A DNA stretch of 64,000 nucleotides from Actinomycetes bacterium (GCA_021779735.1 JAJYAC010000001.1:62001-126000), one strand, 5' to 3'; counted from the first letter of the stretch, positions 1 through 10,264 are shown. Numbers and translations: made by a program. Notes: generated by a model from the letters alone, not told the origin.

Positions 1-176
1 ACGTGGTGAAGTCCCGGCATGCCGTTAGCCGTGGGCGGCCCCTCGTAGAAGACCCAGGGCTGCGCGCCACGGCGACTCTCGAGCGAGCGCGCGAAGATGT
101 CGTGCTCGTCCCAGCGGCGTAGCTGGGCCTCCTCGATGGCCACGAAATCTAGTTCGGCGCTGACGGGGCGAAACAC
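1..176 (-). CDS. ileS: Isoleucyl-tRNA synthetase, N-terminal part (continues beyond window start)
   Basis: Minus-strand translation from GTG at 176: VFRPVSAELDFVAIEEAQLRRWDEHDIFARSLESRRGAQPWVFYEGPPTANGMPGLHHV, with the class I aaRS IleRS signature (FYEGPPTANG.PG.HH). Confidence 0.88.
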   Translation of the reverse strand, partial: MFRPVSAELDFVAIEEAQLRRWDEHDIFARSLESRRGAQPWVFYEGPPTANGMPGLHH

Positions 177-241
177 GGGCCCTCCTTTGGGTTATCCAAT
201 CGTACTGAACGCGCCCACCGGACCCGCGAGGCCCCTACGCT

Positions 242-715
242 GTGCGGGTGCTGGCGATACAGGTCGAACCCGTCACGTCCCCCGGTGCCCTCAGCGTGAT
301 CTACGCGGCACTCGACGAACTCGCGCGCCGCTACGGGCCGGGTGCGGACGCCGAACACCTCGAACTCGAGGAGATGACTCCCCCGCACGGTCTGTTCGTC
401 GTCGCACGCGACGACGGTCACGTCGCCGGGGGTGTCGGCGTGCGCACGATCCTCGCACCCGAGCGCCACGTGGGCGAAGTCAAGCGCCTCTGGGTGCGCC
501 CGGATCTACGCCGCGCGGGCGTCGGCGCGCGCCTCATGGACGCCGTCGTCGACGGTGCGCGCGAGCTCGGATTCCTCGATCTCTACCTCGAGACGGGATT
601 TCGTCAGCCCGAGGCGATCGCGTTCTATCCGCGAATCGGCTGGGAACCCGTGACGGCGCTGCCCGAGGGGGCGCACTCCTACCCCGGAGCCCACCGCTTT
701 CACCTAGCCCTCTGA
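242..715 (+). CDS. GNAT family N-acetyltransferase
   Basis: 157 aa; VKRLWVRPDLRRAGVGARLMDAVVDGAR acetyl-CoA motif; GTG start. Confidence 0.85.
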   Translation: MRVLAIQVEPVTSPGALSVIYAALDELARRYGPGADAEHLELEEMTPPHGLFVVARDDGHVAGGVGVRTILAPERHVGEVKRLWVRPDLRRAGVGARLMDAVVDGARELGFLDLYLETGFRQPEAIAFYPRIGWEPVTALPEGAHSYPGAHRFHLAL

Positions 716-1369
716 GAACTGCTGGTCGAGCCAGTCTTCCTCGACATCCTCGAGCGACTCGAGCACGAGGTCAGCCAGCGAGAACGCCGCCTGATGGCGA
801 TCCTCGGCCACCGGCACCGCGACGACGGTCATCCGCCCGGCCTTGGCGGCGAGGACGCCGGCCGCGGAGTCCTCGAAAACGAGGCACGCCGGCCCGCTCA
901 GGCCCAGTGCCGTGGCGGCCGCGAGAAACACGCCGGGGTGAGGCTTGCCGTAGGGCTCGACGTCGGCCGAGTGCACGCTCGAAAAGAGGTGAAGGAGCTC
1001 AAAGTGGCGCAGGCTGCGCTCGATGAGCAGCCGGGGCGTCGAACTCGCCAGTGCCACGGGTCCTCGCGCGCGCGCCAAGTCGATCGCCCGAATCGCCCCG
1101 GGCAGGAGACGGCCCTCGGATTCGATCAGGTCGCCCACGCGCGCCAGCAGCATCGCACTTACCTCGTCGGGGCTGCGCCCCGTCCAGGGAAAGCGCGCGT
1201 GCCAGTAGGCAACGACTTCGTCGACGTACATACCCTTGGTCGAACGATCCTGCTCGCTGGTGATGGGCACGCCGAGGTCCCCGAAGATCTCCACTTCCGC
1301 GCGGTGCCAGAGGATCTCGGAGTCGATCAGCAGTCCGTCCATGTCAAAGACGGTGGCGCGAACGGTCAC
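704..1369 (-). CDS. HAD-superfamily hydrolase (beta-phosphoglucomutase/YniC-like)
   Basis: 221 aa; FDMDGLLIDSE motif I, ASSTPR, FEDSAAGVLAAKAG. Confidence 0.9.
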   Translation of the reverse strand: MTVRATVFDMDGLLIDSEILWHRAEVEIFGDLGVPITSEQDRSTKGMYVDEVVAYWHARFPWTGRSPDEVSAMLLARVGDLIESEGRLLPGAIRAIDLARARGPVALASSTPRLLIERSLRHFELLHLFSSVHSADVEPYGKPHPGVFLAAATALGLSGPACLVFEDSAAGVLAAKAGRMTVVAVPVAEDRHQAAFSLADLVLESLEDVEEDWLDQQFSEG

Positions 1370-1396
1370 CGAACCACTCTCTCACAACTCGTTAGC

Positions 1397-2305
1397 GTGA
1401 CTGACGTGCTGGTACGAACCCTCCGCGACGAGGACACTGACGCCGTGGTTCGCCGCGTCGTTGGCGCGCTGGAAGCCGACGCAGCGCGCGAACCGCTCAT
1501 CTGGCCCCACGTCGATGTCGAGACGCTCGCCGCGTCGCTGCGCGCGAGTGGGGACGCCACGCTCGTGGCCATTGACGACGAACACCTCGTGGGCCACCTC
1601 TACGGCTTTGTCCTACCGGGAGCCGCGGGCCCCGAGGCGTGGACGGGACCTGACGGCTGGTCGGGCGAGGCCTCGGTGATAGACGCCCTGCGTCGGCGCG
1701 CGTTCGATATGTGGCGCGCGAGTGGCGTCGCGAGTCACCACGTGTGGGTGAGTGACGACGCCTCGATCACCGGCGCGTGGATCGAGGCGGGCTATCGCGT
1801 CCACGACGTGCGGGGACTTCGACGACTCGACGATCTCGACGCCGAGGCGATCACACCGACACCCGCGATCCGTCGTGGCGGCGCGCACGACCTCGAGGCG
1901 GCGCTCACCTTCGACGAGCTGATCGACGTCGCCCACCACCAGCCGGTCGCACCCGCGAGCGCGCGCCGTCGCGCTCTACGTGAGTTGCTCGAGGACCCCG
2001 ACGTGAGCCACCACGTCGTCGAAGAAGACGGTCGGGCACTCGCTCAATGCATAACCTTCGCCCTCGAGCCCACGCGCGCGACTCCTCCGGGCACCCTGCA
2101 CGTGAGCGCGGTGGCCGTCGTGGCCTCGGCGCGGCGGCGCGGCGTCGCGCGCACGCTGGTTCGTCACGTCCTCGCCGAGGCCCGCGAGGAGGGATTCACG
2201 CACGCCCAGGTGACCTGGCGACCCGACAACGCTCCGGCCAACGCGTTCTGGAGTGCCCTCGGCTTTCGGCGCACCTACGCGCGACTACGCGCCACGCTCA
2301 GCTGA
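1397..2305 (+). CDS. Tandem GNAT acetyltransferase (mycothiol synthase-like)
   Basis: C-terminal part of the 794..2305 ORF from GTG at 1397 (VTDVLVRTLRDEDTD...); VAVVASARRRGVARTLVRHVL motif. The N-terminal part of the raw ORF is antisense to the HAD gene. Confidence 0.75.
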   Translation: MTDVLVRTLRDEDTDAVVRRVVGALEADAAREPLIWPHVDVETLAASLRASGDATLVAIDDEHLVGHLYGFVLPGAAGPEAWTGPDGWSGEASVIDALRRRAFDMWRASGVASHHVWVSDDASITGAWIEAGYRVHDVRGLRRLDDLDAEAITPTPAIRRGGAHDLEAALTFDELIDVAHHQPVAPASARRRALRELLEDPDVSHHVVEEDGRALAQCITFALEPTRATPPGTLHVSAVAVVASARRRGVARTLVRHVLAEAREEGFTHAQVTWRPDNAPANAFWSALGFRRTYARLRATLS

Positions 2306-2780
2306 GCGCGGCCTCGATGGCGGCCACGAGCACGGGGTCCTCCGGCGTGACCGTTGGCGCGAAGCGCTCGATGGAGCCGTCGGGCGCGACGAGGAACTTC
2401 TCGAAGTTCCAGCGCACGTCGCCGCGGTACCCGTCGGCGTCTTCGACCTCGACGAGTTGCTGATAGAGCGGGTGGCGGTTCTCCCCGTTCACGTCGATCT
2501 TCTCAAAGAGGGGGAAGGTCACGCCGTAGGTCGTCGAGCAGAACGTCGCGATCTCGTCGGCGCTGCCCGGCTCTTGGCCCGCGAACTGGTTGCAGGGAAA
2601 GCCCACGACCGAGAAGCCACGATCCGCGTAGCGCTCGTGGAGGGCCTCGAGTCCCTCGTACTGGGGCGTGAGGCCGCACTTGGAGGCGACGTTGACGACC
2701 AGGACGCTGCGCCCGCGGTGGTCGGCCAGGGAACTGGGACTTCCGGCGAGAGTGTTGATGGCGATGTCGTAGAGAGTCAT
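2298..2780 (-). CDS. Glutathione peroxidase family protein
   Basis: 160 aa; VNVASKCGLTPQYEGLE, GFPCNQFAGQEPG, WNFEKFLV. Confidence 0.93.
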   Translation of the reverse strand: MTLYDIAINTLAGSPSSLADHRGRSVLVVNVASKCGLTPQYEGLEALHERYADRGFSVVGFPCNQFAGQEPGSADEIATFCSTTYGVTFPLFEKIDVNGENRHPLYQQLVEVEDADGYRGDVRWNFEKFLVAPDGSIERFAPTVTPEDPVLVAAIEAALS

Positions 2781-2827
2781 AGCTAGACCCTATCGGCGTG
2801 ACGCGCGTCTCGCCCTAGGCTGAGTTC

Positions 2828-3775
2828 GTGAAGGCCCTGGTCCTGAACGATGGCGCCCTGACGCTCACTGAACGCCCCACTCCCGCCGCGGGGGCCGGCG
2901 AGGTCGTTGTCGCCGTCGCCGCGGCGGGGATCAACGCCGCCGACCTGCTCCAGCGCCGGGGGGTCTATCCCCCGCCACCGGGCTGGCCCGTCGACGTGCC
3001 GGGACTAGAGATGGCGGGCGTGGTCGTGACCCTGGGCGAGGGCGTCGACACCCGGTGGTTGGGGCGACGAGTGTGCGCGATCGTCGGGGGCGGCGCCCAG
3101 GCGACGCGGTGTGTCGTGCCCGCCGCCCACCTCATCGAGGTCCCCGACACGGTCGAGTGGAGCGAGGCCGGCGGCATCGCCGAGGCCGTTCTCACCGCCC
3201 ACGACGCGCTGGTGACTCAGGCCGGTCTTCGCCCCGGCGAGCGCGTCGTGATCTCGGGCGCGGCCGGAGGCGTGGGACTGGCCGCGCTGCAGATCGCTCA
3301 CTCACTGGGCGCCAAAGTCATCGCCGTCACGCGTGACGAGCTACACCACGAGGCGTTGCGCGCTCTGGGCGCTGACGAGACGCACACGCTCGAGAACGTG
3401 CGCTCGCTCGCGAGCGTGGACGTCGTCCTCGAGTTGGTGGGTGCGCCCCACCTCGAACGCGTCGTAGACGTTCTCGCCCCGGGCGCTCGCGTCGTGGTCA
3501 TCGGCGTCGGCGCCGGAGCGCGCGCGACGATCAACCTGCAGTCGATCATGGTACGGCGCCTCGTGTTGAGCGGATCAACGATGCGCGCGCGCTCGCTCGA
3601 GGAGAAGGCCCGCGTGGTCCAAGCCGCGCGCGAGTGGCTCGACGATCGTTGGCGAGACGGCGCCGTGACGATGCCCCTCGCGCGCCGCTTCGACCTCGCC
3701 CGTGCCGACGACGCCTACTCGGCGTTCGCTCAAGCGGGAAAGTTCGGCAAGATCGTTCTCACCGTCGACTCCTGA
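2828..3775 (+). CDS. Zinc-type alcohol dehydrogenase/quinone oxidoreductase (MDR family)
   Basis: 315 aa; AAGINAADLLQRRGVYPPPPG, GAAGGVGLAALQIA. Confidence 0.9.
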   Translation: MKALVLNDGALTLTERPTPAAGAGEVVVAVAAAGINAADLLQRRGVYPPPPGWPVDVPGLEMAGVVVTLGEGVDTRWLGRRVCAIVGGGAQATRCVVPAAHLIEVPDTVEWSEAGGIAEAVLTAHDALVTQAGLRPGERVVISGAAGGVGLAALQIAHSLGAKVIAVTRDELHHEALRALGADETHTLENVRSLASVDVVLELVGAPHLERVVDVLAPGARVVVIGVGAGARATINLQSIMVRRLVLSGSTMRARSLEEKARVVQAAREWLDDRWRDGAVTMPLARRFDLARADDAYSAFAQAGKFGKIVLTVDS

Positions 3776-3988
3776 ATGGACGTTCCCGCTCCTCACCCGT
3801 CGAGACTGGCAGCGGATCACCCTCAGTACGCGCAGATCATCGCGGCGCACGAGACCGCGGTGAACGCGGGTGAACTCCTCTACCGCGATCCGGCGACCGG
3901 GCTCTCCGTGCTCAGCGTCCTCGCGCACCTGTCGCGTGGTCAGTGTTGCGATCAGGGGTGCCGTCACTGCCCCTACCTGGAGCCCTAG
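3776..3988 (+). CDS. DUF5522-like small cysteine-rich protein
   Basis: 70 aa starting directly after the upstream stop codon (TGAATG); C-terminal CCDQGCRHCPYLEP motif. Confidence 0.75.
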   Translation: MDVPAPHPSRLAADHPQYAQIIAAHETAVNAGELLYRDPATGLSVLSVLAHLSRGQCCDQGCRHCPYLEP

Positions 3989-5490
3989 GCGATCGCGACC
4001 GCGTCGTGCTGACCTAGGTGGTGACGATCGATGTTGACCAAGACGTAGAACACGATGGCCGCGACGGCCATCGTCAGCGCGCCGAAGCGGAAGGCCTCGT
4101 CGAAACCGTGCACCTCGGACAGGGCGTGCGCGGCGCGCGCGTCGAGCGTGGGTCGCGTGCGCGCGAGGAACACCCCGTAGGCCGAGGCGCCCGAGACGAA
4201 GATCGTGTTCTGGATCGCGGTGCCAAAGGAGCCGCCCAACTGCTGAGAGGTGGAAAGGACGGCCGACGCCGCCCCCGTGTCACGGGCGTCGACGCCAAAG
4301 AGCGAGGTCGACGCCACGGAGACGAAGGTGAAGCCCAACCCGAGGCTGGTGACGATCATCGCCGGAATGACGTGGCCCAGGTAGCTGCTCGTGGGCGTGA
4401 TGTAGGACAAGAGCCACAGTCCCACGGCCGCCATCAGCGTGCCGAACGTCGCCAGGGGGCGCGGTCCCACGCGCGGCAGGAAGTGGCTGGTCGCCCCGGC
4501 TGAGACGATGATGCCCGCCGAGAAGGGAAGGAAGAGCAGACCCGTCTTCACCGCCGAGTACTGGTGGACGTTTTGGAAGTAGAAGGTCATGAACAAGAAC
4601 ATGCCAAAGAGGCCCAGAGCCACGAGGATCTGGGCGAGGAAGGATCCCGCCCGCACGCGATCGGCGATGAGGCGAAGCGGCAACAACGGCTCGCGCCGTC
4701 GACTTTCGATGACGAAGAAGGCCGCGATGAGCACGGCGCCGAGAATCATGTAAGGCAGAGCGGCCGACGATCCCCAGCCGTTGGTCGAGGCCTGCGAGAC
4801 GCCGTAGACGACGCTCACCATGCCCAGCGTCGCGGTCAGCGCCCCGGGTACGTCGTAGTGGGGATGGCCGTGCACCTTGGACTCGCGCACGTTTGGCGCG
4901 GCCAGCAACATCGCGCCGATGGCCATGGGAGTGTTGACGAAGAGGCACCAGCGCCACGAGAAGTACTGAGTCAAGAGGCCACCGGCGATCAGTCCGATCG
5001 CAGCGCCGACTCCCGAGAGCGCCCCGTAGACGCCAAAGGCCCGCGCTCGCTCGCGCGAATCAGTGAAGGTGACCGAGATCAACGACAGCGCCGCCGGAGC
5101 CAGTAGAGCGCCGAAGACTCCCTGGAGGGCGCGCATCGAGAAGAGCATCTGCTGGTTCGGTGAGAGCCCCCCGAGCAGTGACGCGCCGGCGAAGCCGGCG
5201 AGTCCGATCATGAAGGCCTTCTTGCGTCCCATGTAGTCACCGATGCGCCCGCCCAAGAGCAAGAAGCCGCCAAAAGTCAGCGTGTAGGCCGTCACGGCCC
5301 ACTGGTAGTTCTTGGGCGCGATGTTGAGTCCCCCGAGCGACGCCGGCAGGGCGGCGTGGGGAAGCGCGATGTTGACAATGGACGAGTCGAGCACCACCAT
5401 CAACTGGGCGATGGCGATGACCACGAGGGCGAACCACCGTCGCGGATCCGCGTCCGCGCTCGACAGTGAACCCTCTGACGCTGTAGCCAT
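3985..5490 (-). CDS. MFS transporter, DHA2/EmrB-QacA family
   Basis: 501 aa; LDSSIVNIALPH, GGRIGDYMGRKKAF, about 14 hydrophobic segments. Confidence 0.9.
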   Translation of the reverse strand: MATASEGSLSSADADPRRWFALVVIAIAQLMVVLDSSIVNIALPHAALPASLGGLNIAPKNYQWAVTAYTLTFGGFLLLGGRIGDYMGRKKAFMIGLAGFAGASLLGGLSPNQQMLFSMRALQGVFGALLAPAALSLISVTFTDSRERARAFGVYGALSGVGAAIGLIAGGLLTQYFSWRWCLFVNTPMAIGAMLLAAPNVRESKVHGHPHYDVPGALTATLGMVSVVYGVSQASTNGWGSSAALPYMILGAVLIAAFFVIESRRREPLLPLRLIADRVRAGSFLAQILVALGLFGMFLFMTFYFQNVHQYSAVKTGLLFLPFSAGIIVSAGATSHFLPRVGPRPLATFGTLMAAVGLWLLSYITPTSSYLGHVIPAMIVTSLGLGFTFVSVASTSLFGVDARDTGAASAVLSTSQQLGGSFGTAIQNTIFVSGASAYGVFLARTRPTLDARAAHALSEVHGFDEAFRFGALTMAVAAIVFYVLVNIDRHHLGQHDAVAIA

Positions 5491-5563
5491 CCCAACCCCC
5501 CTCCCTCAGTATTGCCCAACGGGGTCAAGATGACCGGCAATGAAACAGTTGTCTACTTTGGTC

Positions 5564-6682
5564 CTAGAGGAAGGAGTCGAGGGGCCGGAAGGCGAGTCCG
5601 TGCGCCTCGGCGACGGGACCGTAGGTAATCTCGCCACGAACCACGTTCACGCCCTCGGCGAGGGCCGCGTCGGTGGCCACCGCATCGCGCCAACCTCCGC
5701 GAGCCAGCTCGAGGGTGTAGGGCAGCGTCGCGTTCGCGAGTGCGTAAGTCGACGTGTTCGGCACGGCTCCCGGCATGTTCGCGACGCAGTAGAACAGTGA
5801 ACCGTTGACCTCGAAGACCGGGTCGGAGTGGGTGGTGGGACGCGTGGCCTCGAAGCAGCCACCCTGGTCCACCGCGATATCGACGAGCACCGAGCCCGGC
5901 TTCATCGAGGCCACGAGGTCATTACTCACGAGCTTGGGCGCCTTCGCACCCACGACCAGTACCGCGCCGATCACGAGGTCCGCTTCAAGACAGGCTTCTT
6001 CAATCGCGTGTGTCGAGGACGCAATCGTCTGCACGCGTCCGTCGAAGTGCGAGTCCAGTGCGCGTAGGCGCTCGAGGTTGCGGTCGATGATCTTCACGTT
6101 CGCGTGCAGACCCACGGCCAGAGTCGCGGCCGAGAGTCCCGACACGCCCGCGCCAATGACGACGACGTTCGTGGGCGCCACGCCAGGCACGCCACTGATC
6201 AGCGCGCCGCGACCGCCACCGGGTCGCATCAAGTGGTACGAGCCCACCAACGGCGCCATGCGACCAGCCACCTCGCTCATCGGGGCGAGCAGGGGCAGCG
6301 AGTTGTTCGCCAGGCGAACCGTCTCGTAGGCGATCGACACGTTCGACGCGGCCATCAGGGCGTCGGTGCACTCGCGAGACGCCGCAAGGTGCAGGTACGT
6401 GAAGAGAATCTGGTCGGGGTGGGCCTTCAAGCGCTCGTACTCGGGGGCTACGGGCTCCTTGACTTTGAGGAGTAGTTCCGCTTCGGCCCAGACGTCGTCG
6501 GCCGAGTCGATGATGCTCGCACCCGTGGCGACGTAGTCCTCGTCAGAGATTGCCGAACCCACTCCCGCGCCACGCTCCACGAGAACGCGATGGCCCGCGC
6601 CCACGAGCTCGCGCACGCCGGCCGGTGTCAACGCGACGCGATTCTCGTCCGTCTTGATTTCCTTGGGTACTCCGATGATCAT
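5564..6682 (-). CDS. ald: Alanine dehydrogenase
   Basis: 372 aa; MIIGVPKEIKTDENRVALTPAGV, VVIGAGVSGLSAA, DIAVDQGGCFEATRPTTHSDP. Confidence 0.95.
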   Translation of the reverse strand: MIIGVPKEIKTDENRVALTPAGVRELVGAGHRVLVERGAGVGSAISDEDYVATGASIIDSADDVWAEAELLLKVKEPVAPEYERLKAHPDQILFTYLHLAASRECTDALMAASNVSIAYETVRLANNSLPLLAPMSEVAGRMAPLVGSYHLMRPGGGRGALISGVPGVAPTNVVVIGAGVSGLSAATLAVGLHANVKIIDRNLERLRALDSHFDGRVQTIASSTHAIEEACLEADLVIGAVLVVGAKAPKLVSNDLVASMKPGSVLVDIAVDQGGCFEATRPTTHSDPVFEVNGSLFYCVANMPGAVPNTSTYALANATLPYTLELARGGWRDAVATDAALAEGVNVVRGEITYGPVAEAHGLAFRPLDSFL

Positions 6683-6714
6683 CGTTGATCACCCTTTCTG
6701 TTGCTAGGACGTGC

Positions 6715-8142
6715 CTAGGCCTCGATGTTGTGCATGACGTGCTTGATGCGCGTGTAGTCCTCGAAGCCGTAGACCGAGAGGTCTTTGCCGTACCCCGAGT
6801 TCTTGAATCCGCCGTGAGGCATCTCGGCGACCATCGGAATGTGGGTGTTCACCCACACGCAGCCGAAGTCGAGGTCGCGCGTGAAGCGCATGGCGCGGCC
6901 GTGGTCGGCCGTCCACACTGACGAGGCTAGGCCGTAGTTCACGCCGTTGGCGTACTCGAGGGCCTGAGCATCGTCGGCGAACTTTTGCACCGTGATGACG
7001 GGGCCGAAAATCTCGTTCTGGATCATCTCGTCGTCCTGGTGCAAGTCAGCCACCACGGTGGGAGCGACGAAGTAACCCGTGTCGCCGACTCGAGCGCCGC
7101 CGGCGGCGATGGCGGCGTGCTGGGGCGCGCGACCCAAGAAGCCGGTGACGCGTTGGAACTGGTTGGCGTTGTTCACCGGACCAAAGAGCGCGTCCTCGTT
7201 GTCGGGCAGGCCGATGACGGTGTGCTTCGCTTGCTCGGCGAGGGCGTCGACGAAGTCGCCGTAGACCTTGGGTCCCACGAGCACACGCGTCGCCGCGGTG
7301 CAGTCTTGGCCCGCGTTGAAGAAGCCCGCGATCGCGATGCCCTCGGCGGCGGCGGCGATGTCCACGTCATCGAAGACGATGACCGGAGCCTTGCCGCCCA
7401 ATTCCAGGTGGACGCGCTTGAGGGTCTGGGACGCCGTCGCGGCGACTTCCATGCCCGCGCGCACCGATCCGGTGACCGAGACCATCGCGGGCACCGGGTG
7501 CTCGACGAGGGCGCGTCCCGTGTCGCGGTCGCCACATACCACGTTGAACACTCCCTCGGGCAGCACTTCGGCCATCCACTGGGCCATCAACAGTGTCGAC
7601 GCCGGCGTTGAGTCGCCAGGCTTCAAGACCATCGTGTTGCCCGCGGCGATGGCTGGCGCCCACTTCCACACCGCCATCATCATCGGGTAGTTCCAGGGCG
7701 TCACGGCACCACACACGCCCACGGGCTCGCGGCGAACGTAGGACGTCATGCCCGCCATGTACTCGGTCGCGCCGCGACCCTCGAGAAGTCGGGCGGCACC
7801 GGCGAAGAAGCGAATCTGGTCGAGCATCGGCGGCATTTCTTCGGAGAGCGTGACGCCGATGATCTTGCCGCAGTTCTCGGCTTCGACCGCGACCAACTCT
7901 TCTTGACGGGCTTCGATGATGTCGGCGATCTTTAGCAGGGCGCGTGAACGCTCCGAGGGAGTCGTGCGCCGCCACGAGGTGAAGGCCTTGTTGGCCACCT
8001 GGACCGCGGCGTCGATGTCAGCTGCGTCCGAGAGCGGCATCTCCGCGAAGGGCTCGCCCGTTCCCGGGTTGATGAGTTCGCTGTACTTGCCCGACTTCGG
8101 CGCGACGAACTCTCCCCCAATGAAGTTTGCAAGACGACGCAT
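6715..8142 (-). CDS. NAD-dependent aminobutyraldehyde/betaine-type aldehyde dehydrogenase
   Basis: Start at MRRLANFIGGEF (ATG at 8142); LELGGKAPVIVFDDVD, FNAGQDCTAATRVLV catalytic Cys. Confidence 0.92.
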   Translation of the reverse strand: MRRLANFIGGEFVAPKSGKYSELINPGTGEPFAEMPLSDAADIDAAVQVANKAFTSWRRTTPSERSRALLKIADIIEARQEELVAVEAENCGKIIGVTLSEEMPPMLDQIRFFAGAARLLEGRGATEYMAGMTSYVRREPVGVCGAVTPWNYPMMMAVWKWAPAIAAGNTMVLKPGDSTPASTLLMAQWMAEVLPEGVFNVVCGDRDTGRALVEHPVPAMVSVTGSVRAGMEVAATASQTLKRVHLELGGKAPVIVFDDVDIAAAAEGIAIAGFFNAGQDCTAATRVLVGPKVYGDFVDALAEQAKHTVIGLPDNEDALFGPVNNANQFQRVTGFLGRAPQHAAIAAGGARVGDTGYFVAPTVVADLHQDDEMIQNEIFGPVITVQKFADDAQALEYANGVNYGLASSVWTADHGRAMRFTRDLDFGCVWVNTHIPMVAEMPHGGFKNSGYGKDLSVYGFEDYTRIKHVMHNIEA

Positions 8143-8335
8143 GTTCCCTCCTCCGCCGCCGGCTCTCCCGGCGTGACACCAGCCACTCTTGCAGGTCCGC
8201 GTGTCCCGGCGCAAACCCCGGGGTAAGGATTGAGTACCTCTAGGGCAAAATTGTGACGCATTCCGTCGTGCAGAGGCCCTATACTGTTCGTATCCGCAGC
8301 CACGGGGCCTCTGGCCACCGAGCGGGGAGCAACCG

Positions 8336-8851
8336 ATGCCAGGACCTTCGACACCACGCCAGAGCAAGCACGCAGATCGCACTCTTGACGTCGCGACGGC
8401 GCCAGGCACACTGGACTCGATCGATCGTCAGATCATCAGTCACCTCCAACGCGATGGTCGTCGGCCCTACGGCGCCATCGCCGAAGACGTGGGACTCTCC
8501 GAAGCCGCGGTGCGTCGACGCGTGCAACGCCTCAAGGACGCGGGCGTCATGCAGATCGTCGCCATCACCGATCCACTTCAATTGGGATTCGGTCGAGAGG
8601 CGCTGGTTGGCATTCGCTGCCACGGTGACGTTCGTCTCGTCGCCGACAAAATCGCCGCAATCGAGGAAGCGAACTACGTGGTCATGACCGCGGGAAGTTT
8701 CGACCTCATTGCCGAGTTGATCGCCGTCGACGACAACGCGCTCGTTCACCTTCTGAATGATTCGATCCGCTCGATCCCGGGCGTGACCGAAGTTGAAACC
8801 TTTCTGTATTTGAAACTTTCAAAGCAGACATATGCATGGGGGACCAAATGA
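8336..8851 (+). CDS. Lrp/AsnC family transcriptional regulator
   Basis: 171 aa; LDSIDRQIISHLQRDGRRPYGAIAEDVGLSEAAVRRRVQRL HTH followed by an RAM/AsnC-like domain. Confidence 0.92.
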   Translation: MPGPSTPRQSKHADRTLDVATAPGTLDSIDRQIISHLQRDGRRPYGAIAEDVGLSEAAVRRRVQRLKDAGVMQIVAITDPLQLGFGREALVGIRCHGDVRLVADKIAAIEEANYVVMTAGSFDLIAELIAVDDNALVHLLNDSIRSIPGVTEVETFLYLKLSKQTYAWGTK

Positions 8852-10263
8852 CCATCCACGAAATGATTACGGACGGCATCACCGTCACGAATCCCGAACA
8901 CGAGAGCCATAATTTCTCGGAGAGGGCACGTCGCAACCTCTGGCTGCAGATGTCACGCATGGGCTCGTACTCCGAGACCAATGAAGTACCGATCATGGTG
9001 CGCGGCGAGGGGACCCACGTCTACGACGCGAACGGCAAGCGCTACTTTGACGGCCTGTCGGGACTCTTCACCAACTCCCTGGGCCACGGTCGCACCGACA
9101 TCGGTGCGGCGGCCGCCGCACAGATCGGCGAGCTGGGTTTCTTTCCACTGTGGACCTACGCGCACCCGCGCGCCATCGAGTTGGCCGAGAAGATCGCCAG
9201 CTTGACCCCCGGCGACCTCAATCGAGTCTTCTTCACCACTGGTGGCGGCGAAGCGGTCGAGAGCGCCTGGAAGTTGGCGCGTCAGTACCACCGCCTGCGT
9301 GGCGACACTGACCGCTACAAGGTCATCAGTCGCGACGTGGCCTACCACGGCACGACGATGGGCGCCCTGACCATCACGTCACTCGAGGGTTATCGCGCGC
9401 CCTTCGAGCCTCTCGTTCCCGGCGCGGTAAAGGTGCCGGCGACGAACTTCTACCACGCGTCAGAACACGCCGACGACTACGAGGCGTTCGGCCTGTGGTC
9501 GGCCACACTCATTGAAGAGGCCATCGTGCGCGAGGGCCCCGAGACCGTGGCCGCGGTCTTCCTCGAGCCAGTCCAAAATGCGGGCGGCTGCTTCGTACCG
9601 CCCCCGGGGTACTGGCAGAAGGTGCGCGAGATTTGCGACCGCTACGGCGTCGTCCTCGTCTCGGACGAGGTGATCTGTGGATTTGGACGTCTGGGCGAGT
9701 GGTTCGGTTCGGCGAAGTACGACTACGTTCCCGACATCATTACGGTCGCCAAGGGCATCACGGCGGGATACGCGCCGCTAGGTGCCATGATCGTCTCAGA
9801 CCGCCTCTACGAGCCCTTCATGGGCGAAGACGCGTTCATGCACGGCTTCACCTGGGCGGGCCACCCCGTGTCGTGCGCGATCGCCCTCAAGACGATCGAC
9901 ATCATCGAGACCGAAGGCGTGTTGGAGAACGTGCGCGCCAACCAGGACTACTTCCGCGACGGCCTCAACAGCCTGCGCAATATCTCCATCGTGGGCGACG
10001 TGCGCGGCACCGGCTACTTCTGGGGCATCGAGTTAGTCAAGGACCAAGGGACCAAAGAGACCTGGCTTGGCGAGGACGCCGAGCGCCTGCTGCGCGGCTA
10101 CGTGTCGCCCGAGATGTTCCGGCGCGGACTCATCTGTCGTTCCGACGACCGCGGCGACCCCGTCGTGCAGCTGGCGCCGCCGCTGATCTCGACGCGCGAG
10201 GACATTGACTTCATGGTGGACACGCTGCGCCAGGTGTTCACCGGGGCCGCGAAACTCGCCTAA
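8848..10263 (+). CDS. Class III PLP aminotransferase (putrescine/omega-amino acid:pyruvate type)
   Basis: MTIHEMITDG start with 4-nt ATGA overlap with lrp; FFTTGGGEAVESAWKLAR, VLVSDEVICGFGRLG, VAKGITAGYAPLGA. Confidence 0.9.
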   Translation: MTIHEMITDGITVTNPEHESHNFSERARRNLWLQMSRMGSYSETNEVPIMVRGEGTHVYDANGKRYFDGLSGLFTNSLGHGRTDIGAAAAAQIGELGFFPLWTYAHPRAIELAEKIASLTPGDLNRVFFTTGGGEAVESAWKLARQYHRLRGDTDRYKVISRDVAYHGTTMGALTITSLEGYRAPFEPLVPGAVKVPATNFYHASEHADDYEAFGLWSATLIEEAIVREGPETVAAVFLEPVQNAGGCFVPPPGYWQKVREICDRYGVVLVSDEVICGFGRLGEWFGSAKYDYVPDIITVAKGITAGYAPLGAMIVSDRLYEPFMGEDAFMHGFTWAGHPVSCAIALKTIDIIETEGVLENVRANQDYFRDGLNSLRNISIVGDVRGTGYFWGIELVKDQGTKETWLGEDAERLLRGYVSPEMFRRGLICRSDDRGDPVVQLAPPLISTREDIDFMVDTLRQVFTGAAKLA

Positions 10264-10264
10264 C

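Noticed and set aside
97-1026. 309-aa plus-strand ORF
   Set aside because: Arg/Pro-rich, low-information translation overlapping ileS, GNAT and HAD genes in other frames; typical high-GC spurious ORF.
794-1396. N-terminal 200 aa of the 503-aa ORF
   Set aside because: Antisense to the HAD gene; homology-like content begins only at GTG 1397.
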